From Mesostigma viride (Eukaryota > Streptophyta > Mesostigmatophyceae > Mesostigmatales > Mesostigmataceae), in assembly GCA_009746045.1 (NCBI GenBank), contig RPFO01000082.1:1914841-1978840 (forward strand): 64,000 nucleotides of DNA, read 5' to 3'. The translations under genes and the position numbers were made by a program. The notes beneath the pieces were generated by a model that ran no database searches, was not told the DNA's origin, and saw only the letters and a list, made by a program, of their open reading frames with translations. Positions 57,956 through 64,000 of the stretch are shown here, piece by piece. How positions within the stretch are numbered: the first letter of the stretch is position 1; each line of letters begins with the position of its first letter.

Positions 57956-58375
57956 TTTGGCAGTGCTGTCCACGTATTACAGCTGTCCGGGCTGTCATAT
58001 GTTGTCTCTTTGATAAGTAAAACTTTTGTTTTTTTATCAGCAAGGACCTTGTTCATCTCGGTCGGGTGGCATTTCAAATTTGTGCGACCAGGAAGTGTGC
58101 CTAGCTAGCTGTCGTTTTGTTGAACCTGTGTGCTGCAGCAGCCTTTCTACGTTCAGCCAGCTAGTTCTGAATTATTTTTTTTTCGCGACTTCCGCGACCA
58201 CAACGGTCGATCTGAAAGTGCCAAAAAAAGACATTATTTGGTTTCATGTCTCCTTGATTTTTACTCCTCACGTATTTCCGACCTACTTAGATACGCACCC
58301 ACTGGCAAACTTGCGCGCGCCCGGCACCGGTGCGGCGGGACCTGGACCTATTAATAATTTATTAGGAACATAACT
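57956..58375. other. No gene seen
   Basis: 3' flank of the five-exon gene, A/T-richer; no recognisable element. Confidence 0.3.
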
Positions 58376-59276
58376 CCGTTGAAAGTATATATGTAGCACA
58401 TAGCCCTTCAGAAGGCGCACACGCCCGACCCTGTGGACAAGCCACCTCCCCCCAAGCGGAGGAGGCGTTTTGATGAGTAGTGTAGTTAGGATTTTCTAGA
58501 TAGCTTAGAGTTAGGATAGTTCGATCACGCGGCTTCCTCCACCCCATCCATCATGGAATATGTGCTACATGACCTCCCCACAGAGGCATGTTATAATTTA
58601 ATTTTTTGATAGCCCTTCAGAAGGGGCATATGGCCTATAATACATTCTAAGCTACTTCATGCAAGGGTGGGAATGTAAACGACACTTGCTCTAGGTGCAC
58701 CAGGGCGCACCTGCATCCCCATGATCTATCAAGCTATGCATGCCCAGCTAATTATAAGGGGGAGCCTGTCATGGGGGGGAAGATCATCATAGCTATACAG
58801 AAGCTAGAGCGTGGCATCTCAGCAGAGAGCAGCTCTCTGCATTGGCACAGCATAACTAAATAAAGCTAGGCATCATCTGGAGTGTGGCACATCATAGGCA
58901 CACATTTTGTGTAATTATTTTTCTAATGAGATTAGCATAGTACTCCGTGGCATGCCTTTGCGCATGACACGCAAGTACTTACTTACTTTTAGGCACACAT
59001 GTATAACTCCGTTGGGAGTATCTGTAGCACATAGCCCAGAGAGGGGGCATATGGCCTATAATACATTCTAAGCTACTTCCTGCAAGGGTGGTGGGAATGT
59101 AAACGACCCTAGGCGCCCCAGGACACCTGCAGCCCCATGATCTATCAAGCTATGCCCAGCTAAGGGGGAGCCTGTCATGGGGGCGGGGGGAAGATCAGTT
59201 TAGCTATACAAGAGCTAGGGCATATGGCTTCTCAGCAGAGAGTGACTCCCTGCATGGGCACTGCATAATGAAATAC
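58376..59276 (-). repeat. Two LINE 3' ends in tandem
   Basis: 58600-58870 and 58994-59276 share GGCATATGGCCTATAATACA, CTAAGCTACTTC and GATCTATCAAGCTATGC. Both are reverse complements of the 3' sequence at 43000-43400; ACTCCGTTGGGAGT marks the tail end. Confidence 0.7.
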
Positions 59277-59281
59277 GCATG

Positions 59282-60009
59282 CTGCACTTGTCTCTCGCCT
59301 TAACCAGGTGTCCAGAGGGCAAGTGTGGCGTGCTCCTGAAGAAGCTTGAGGCCCGATCACCGCCCACACCGAGGCCCTGGCCACACAGGTCCCCAAGATA
59401 GCGCGGAGCAGACGGCCACCATTGCATCCCAGCCACCCCGGCAGGATGCTGGTGACCTCCCGGCGCCGCTCTCCTACGCGGACCTGCTGCGGTCAGCGAC
59501 CGCCTCCACCACCGACGCCATCGCCACAAAGCTCCAGGAGCTGGAGAACCACCGCCAGGCCCAGCAACGGGAGGTCACCGACCGCGCTCGCCGCGAGTGC
59601 CGAGTGGTGCAGCTACGTCGCTTCCCCCAGAAGCCAGGTGAGACGTCAACCTCTCTTGCTGACGAGCTCAAGAACCAGCTTCTTACCCTCATGGGCCTGG
59701 TAGGTGAGGTAGAACTGCGTGGGTGCCACCGCCTTCCCCACTCACGGGACAAGGCGGCTCCCCCACCAGTCCTGCTCACCTTCCCCTCCCCTGACTGATA
59801 AGCAGCGGTTCCTCTCTCGTCGCAAGAGGTTGCACGACCTCACCTGGACGCTGGATGACGACCTGACCCCCGCTCAGCAACAGCAGCGACGCGACCTGTG
59901 GCCGGAATACCTCCGCCATAAGCAGGACCGGCCCCAGAAGCCCAAGGTGTACTGGAGGGGCGGGGACCTGATGATCAACCACAAGATGTGGACGCCCCCA
60001 GCGGGCTAG
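59282..60009 (+). pseudogene. LINE ORF1-like fragment (best-preserved copy), one frameshift
   Basis: Frame 1 encodes LPAPLSYADLLRSATASTTD, ATKLQELENHRQAQQREVTD (helical) and VVQLRRFPQKPG. Near 59790 the frame shifts and continues KQRFLSRRKRLHDLTWTLDD, DLTPAQQQQRRDLWPEYLRH and VYWRGGDLMINHKMW, stop at 60007-60009. Order and motifs fit a coiled coil followed by the RNA-binding domain of an L1-type ORF1 protein. Confidence 0.75.
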
Positions 60010-60529
60010 AATAGCAATAGCCCTAGCAATTGTAACCATTGGAGTCACTGCCGCTAAGGCAGCCATGCCTAGAATGTTCGCCTAGCTGTGCCAACATACC
60101 TAGTTACGTGCCGCCAACGCACGGTACACAACCAGCCATAGCCTTAGCCTAGTCCTAGTACAGCCATGCTACGCCCGTGCTATGGTCAGATTACTTGCCC
60201 ACGCTATACTTGTTATGCCCCGCTTACATGGGTCTTATTGCACCCACAGTTCGCCGGATCGTTAGCCTGTCCTTTTAGCTAGCGCGCCCGATTGCAGCTG
60301 TGGCATGCCTTTGGCATGAAGGAGACTGGGGGTCTCTGCCCTTTCTCCTGTAGTGTGCACACACACAGGGATTAAAAGCACTTCAGTGCTCCGTGACTCC
60401 CCAACGGGAGCACGTGTTTAATTAATTAATTAATAATGAAATAAAGCTATAGGCATCATCTGGGGTGTGGCTCATCATAGGCACACATGTACATGACTAA
60501 AAATGCTATAGGCATCAGCTGGTATAGTG
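60010..60529. other. Non-coding repeat-like sequence
   Basis: Downstream of the LINE ORF1 stop; probably the linker or 3' part of the same element. It ends with TAATTAATTAATTAATAA at about 60416-60435. Confidence 0.4.
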
Positions 60530-61642
60530 CCTGTAGTAGGCGGGCACTGTACAAGGCCACCGTCTAACTATTCTACTACACTGTACTGCTGCTGTCTGTA
60601 TTCCGGCCCCTAGGCTGGGGCGTCTGGAGTCGCTGGCCGGGGCCGCGGTGGTCGCGGGGGTCGCGTGCCAGGGCTTGTGGCCGACGTAGATGGCCGCCCC
60701 CTCCCAGTACACCGGCTGGCCCGCCTTGGCCAGTCTGCCGGAGCTGGAGGTAGGAAGGCCATAGCTCCCGCAGGCCTTCTAGGCCCTCTCCTCAAGCCCC
60801 CCCTGGGTGCCTGTGCTCATGATAAGGAGGCATGAACCATCATGGCGGTGCAGGTGCACCTTGTAGTGTGCACCCAGAGCAGGTGATAGTTGTACATGAT
60901 TCCTCCACCTGCAGGTTGTAGCCCTGATTGTATTACAAACCATAGATGCCCCTTTCTCAGGGCTATGTGTTACATATGCTCCCAACGGAGCTATGATTTT
61001 AATTAATTAATTAATTAATAGCTCCCGTCGCCGTTGTTGCTGCGCCAGGGTCAAGTCGTCGTCCACGGTGAAGCGAGTCTTCTCGAGCCGCTTGCAGCGT
61101 CTGAGAAACGAAATCTTGTCCGATGGGCTCTTAAAGATGAGAAGAAGCGGGGGCGCCCCTGCCTTACCCCGCGCGCGGGGATCGAAGGCGATGGCCGGCG
61201 GCCAGCTTAATCTCACCATGGTCTTGCAAGAAGGCCCATGCGTGCAAGGATTTTGCTCTCAAACGCACGTGCAAGCTTCTCGGAATTTTCACCTTCCTTC
61301 ATGTCGAAGTTCTTGACGATGACGTTGAGGCTGCATGAGCTTGGCGAGCTCAGTCGGCCTCCTCGCGGAGGTCGAGCTTCTGCTGCTCGAGCGGTGCTGC
61401 GACGGCGGAGGTGGTGGAGGTGGCGTGCTGCTTAAGCATGTCCGCCCAGGTCGGGATGGGAGGAGCATCGAGCTGCTAGCGAGGCGAGCCCGAGAGGGGG
61501 CTGGGCGACCACTAGAGCTTGCATGGCTAGTGGCACCGCTGCCGTCTGGGCCGGTGGGCGAAGCTGCAGCCGGAGCTGCAGACGTATTTTCATTGCTGAG
61601 CGCAGCCGCCAGGCTGCGTTGCGTCGAGAGGCGTTTGCTCAT
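60530..61642 (-). pseudogene. LINE ORF1 copy, interrupted by a nested insertion and frameshifted
   Basis: - strand: Met at 61642 (MSKRLSTQRSLAAALSNENT), Pro/Ser-rich N-terminal part, a frameshift near 61300, then DKISFLRRCKRLEKTRFTVD, DDLTLAQQQRRREL up to 61020. After the insertion at 60771-61017 it continues WPSYLQLR and VYWEGAAIYVGHKPW. Apart from the insert this is the same ORF1 type as at 42178 and 59282. Confidence 0.75.
60771..61017 (+). mobile_element. 5'-truncated LINE 3' end inserted in LINE ORF1
   Basis: 247 bp flanked by the 10-bp direct repeat ATAGCTCCCG (60761-60770 and 61018-61027). It ends in CTCCCAACGGAG, a short A/T stretch and an AATT-rich tail, as expected of target-primed insertion. 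Removing it and one repeat restores the ORF1 frame across RRREL-WPSYL. Confidence 0.88.
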
Positions 61643-61914
61643 CGTATATTGCGTAACAGCTGCGGAAAATTATATCGATCAGCATGTGCGTCGTAGAAAG
61701 ACGCGTCGATTGTGATATTCATGTGCATGCGTTGCGTCGAGAGGCCTGCGTTTGCTCATCGTATATTGCGTAACAGCTGCGGGAAATTATATCAGCATGT
61801 GCGTCGTAGAAAGACGCGTCGATTGTGATATTCACGGCTAAATTCGGTGCTCAAACATGAAAGTTATGAGCTCCGCCGTCAGCCATGGCTACCTCGTGGC
61901 TCACCCTTAATTAA

Positions 61915-62070
61915 AGGGGGCTGCACGTCCGTCATATAGTCAGCAAAAGTGGGTGCGAGAGGTCCCCAGTTCGATTCCGGCCTCGATTATAATTTTCAGA
62001 TCGCGTTATCCGCGGACCGGCACTGAACGCAAATGGTTTTCACCTTTGCGGCGTGCCAAATAAGAATATA
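61915..62070 (+). repeat. SINE-like repeat, partial copy
   Basis: Matches the second half of the SINE-like family from ATAGTCAGCAAAAGTGGG on, with the B box AGTTCGATTCCGG, and ends CTTTGCGGCGTGCC. Confidence 0.6.
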
Positions 62071-62170
62071 CATGACCATGAAAAAAAAAATTCCTTAGGT
62101 GCTATACACGATCTAAAAAATGCTTACAACGCGATATATCGCGTTCTAATTAAAAAAAAACACGGGTTAA

Positions 62171-63869
62171 CCCCTAAATGGGCAGAAATACTGCCGATGC
62201 ATCGGCTGTAACTTCACAATTTTGCAAACCAGATGCCATCCAACCCACCCATATCCAATGGCTGTCCTTGGGGGCCAAGCATGTCCATGAGTTGCCCTTC
62301 GGGTTGGTATATCACAACCTTACATATATGCAGGGTAGGCCATGTATAACTGCCGTCAAAGTCAGGGGGGTCAAGACGAGCGTTTTCATTTTTGGTAGAA
62401 TGTGCATTTTGAATTATGTTGTAAGAGCTAGGCACCTACCACTTCAGGGATGATAAACAATTAGTTGCTGAAAAGTTTGAGCCATTGGGGTCATCATTTG
62501 GGTGGGTATGCCAGCAGTTACACCCAGTACAGCCCATAGGGGTACCGTTGGTAAAAAGCAACCAAGGGGGTAGGAGTGGGCATACTACCTACTAATACCT
62601 ACTAATATGGCCCCCAACCATGCCACACAATACATTTCCCTTCCACAATGATGGGGAAACATAACTGCATCATCACACTGCCCTTACATGGCACCTATGT
62701 GCAGGTGCCACCTTGTCCATGCACGTAGGTAACGTGGTACGGATACCCTACGCAAGGCATGCATTCTAGGAGGCAGCCACCAACAAACTAGTGATTTTAA
62801 GCCTATTTCAGCTTGCCCTAGCAAGGATAAACTAGGCCTAAGCTGCTATAGCTTGCCAGGTGATGGCCAGCACACCTGGTGGCACATGCTGACAATGGGA
62901 AGCTTCTACTCACCGGTTACATGCTTGATGATGCCACAGAGACCAGCCAACTGCCTCACACTCATGCAATATGTGTGTGGGAAATGTATAACAAACATAT
63001 ATGGAGGTATTCAAACCCATACAGCATCTAAAACTTATCACCATCACACTGTGGCAGGTCAACTGACTGAGGGAAGCATCTAAGAAGGGTGTTTTAGAAA
63101 GGGGCCAGGCCAGGGTCAAGAAAGAGCATGAATAATGCAAAAAGAATGTGCTACACAAGCTAGAACGTATATATAAACGTCAAACATCGATAGGAAAACG
63201 ATGCTGAAGCTTTACCAGGCATGGATGGCGTTACCTTGGCCCAGGCGGTGGCCGCAAAATGGCGCATTTCGGCACACCAAAGTTGTGCAGCATGGTCGCT
63301 GGATTCGGCGATTTCTGGCCACCCTTGCACGTTTACGACTACTATGTATCATAAAAAGTACAAAGAAACCAATATATCCTTTAAAATACGCCGGAAAGGT
63401 ATTGCTGTCAACGTTTCTATCGTCCGGCCTGATCGCAGTTTTTTCCAGCAAGAACGCTGCCGACACCTATCAAATGGCATTCCCGCGAACCAAAAATTGG
63501 CCTGTGTGATCTTTAGGACGTATAAAATCAATTTCCTAAGTTTGGTCAGAAAATTCGAACGAAAACGTAAATGCCATGCGTGGGCGCAAGCCGCCATGGC
63601 CAGGTCGTCGTTTTCCGGAATGCACGTTCTACGTGAAAAAGTACCCTGACCCCTTGTACTTTGACCGGCCAGAACACCTCTATAACTTTGACAGAAGTAT
63701 GCAAACCCTAGTACCATGCTGTGAGGAAAATTATAAACTTTCGATCTTCTCAGCTAAACTTTTCCTAATTCTCAATAGTTTTCGCGGCATTTGGTCCCCC
63801 GAGAAGGGGCCGACGTGTCGGCTGTAACTCAGTTTTAGGCGGAAAATCGGCAGCCAGACCATTTAGGGG
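62171..63869. mobile_element. piggyBac-like non-autonomous transposon (TTAA-flanked)
   Basis: 1699 bp between TTAA copies at 62167-62170 and 63870-63873. Terminal inverted repeat CCCCTAAATGG / CCATTTAGGGG. The subterminal sequence GCCGA....TCGGCTGTAACT occurs near both ends (62193 and 63809) in the same direction. TTAA target sites and CCC-starting ends are the signature of piggyBac elements. No transposase frame is present. It is inserted beside a Penelope-like fragment. Confidence 0.8.
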
Positions 63870-63873
63870 TTAA

Positions 63874-64000
63874 AGAACTGCACACGGTGCAGAGGCAAAA
63901 ATCCAAAGGACATCACTTTCAAATGTGCACCATGAACCAAAAGCCCACGTTTGAAAGAAAACATCATGTTACTGTAGCGACGCGACGGTGCATACATGTG
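63874..64000 (-). repeat. Penelope-like copy, running off the window
   Basis: Matches 21891-22010 (AACTGCACACGGTGCA, CACTTTCAAATGTGC, AGAAAACATC.TGTT). It begins directly at the TTAA of the piggyBac-like element. Confidence 0.7.

Noticed and set aside
62910-63649. Transposase gene inside the piggyBac-like element
   Set aside because: Frames are short, overlap on both strands and show no DDD/E or piggyBac motifs.

Overview
The window looks like nuclear DNA of a green alga (Chlorophyta or prasinophyte) carrying an integrated polinton-like virus (PLV). Reasons: spliced GC-rich host genes with GT-AG introns and one GC-AG intron, a TTTAGGG-type telomeric tract inside the sequence, LINE, SINE-like and cut-and-paste transposon debris, many simple-sequence arrays, and at the left edge a compact block of intronless virus genes whose capsid proteins look like those of PLVs. 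The species is inferred, not proven.

Layout. (1) 1-15.9 kb: the right-hand, structural part of a PLV, all genes on the + strand: a very large fibre-like protein (cut by the window start), a basic C2H2 zinc-finger protein, a small unknown, the minor capsid (penton-type) protein, a small Ala/Gly-rich helical protein, the double jelly-roll major capsid protein, a 56-residue protein, an Ig-like/lectin-like adhesin and three small unknowns. DNA polymerase/helicase, integrase and packaging ATPase are not seen and would lie left of the window. (2) 7040-12924: a complete Ty1/copia-like LTR retrotransposon on the - strand inserted in the adhesin gene, with LTRs that look identical, a 5-bp target duplication and intact gag and pol frames. 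Its pol reads integrase - protease - RT - RNase H, which is not the copia order. (3) 15.9-23.9 kb: an array of seven hairpins with a 110-bp period, an internal telomere-like tract, a MITE with perfect 25-bp inverted ends, LINE fragments, and a Penelope-like RT fragment whose 3' part recurs all over the window. (4) 23.9-31 kb: a spliced - strand host gene for a KANSL2/INO80D-like (C3Hc3H) chromatin protein with a polyglutamine last exon. (5) 31-35 kb: apparently gene-free. (6) 35.1-40 kb: a + strand seven-exon gene for an atypical short-chain dehydrogenase (NmrA/TIC62-like). (7) 40-44.3 kb: repeats. (8) 44.5-49 kb: a spliced - strand gene of unknown function. (9) 50.7-54.5 kb: a + strand gene for a disordered Gly/Arg-rich protein. 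(10) 55.4-58 kb: a small five-exon + strand gene. (11) 58.4-64 kb: nested LINE pieces, a SINE-like piece and a TTAA-flanked piggyBac-like element.

How it fits together: the PLV genes left in the window would build and decorate an icosahedral particle. All but the adhesin are intact, so the integration, and even more the copia insertion into it, look recent. The exon models were built by eye from splice sites and codon phase; where phases match across several junctions I give the exact exon limits.
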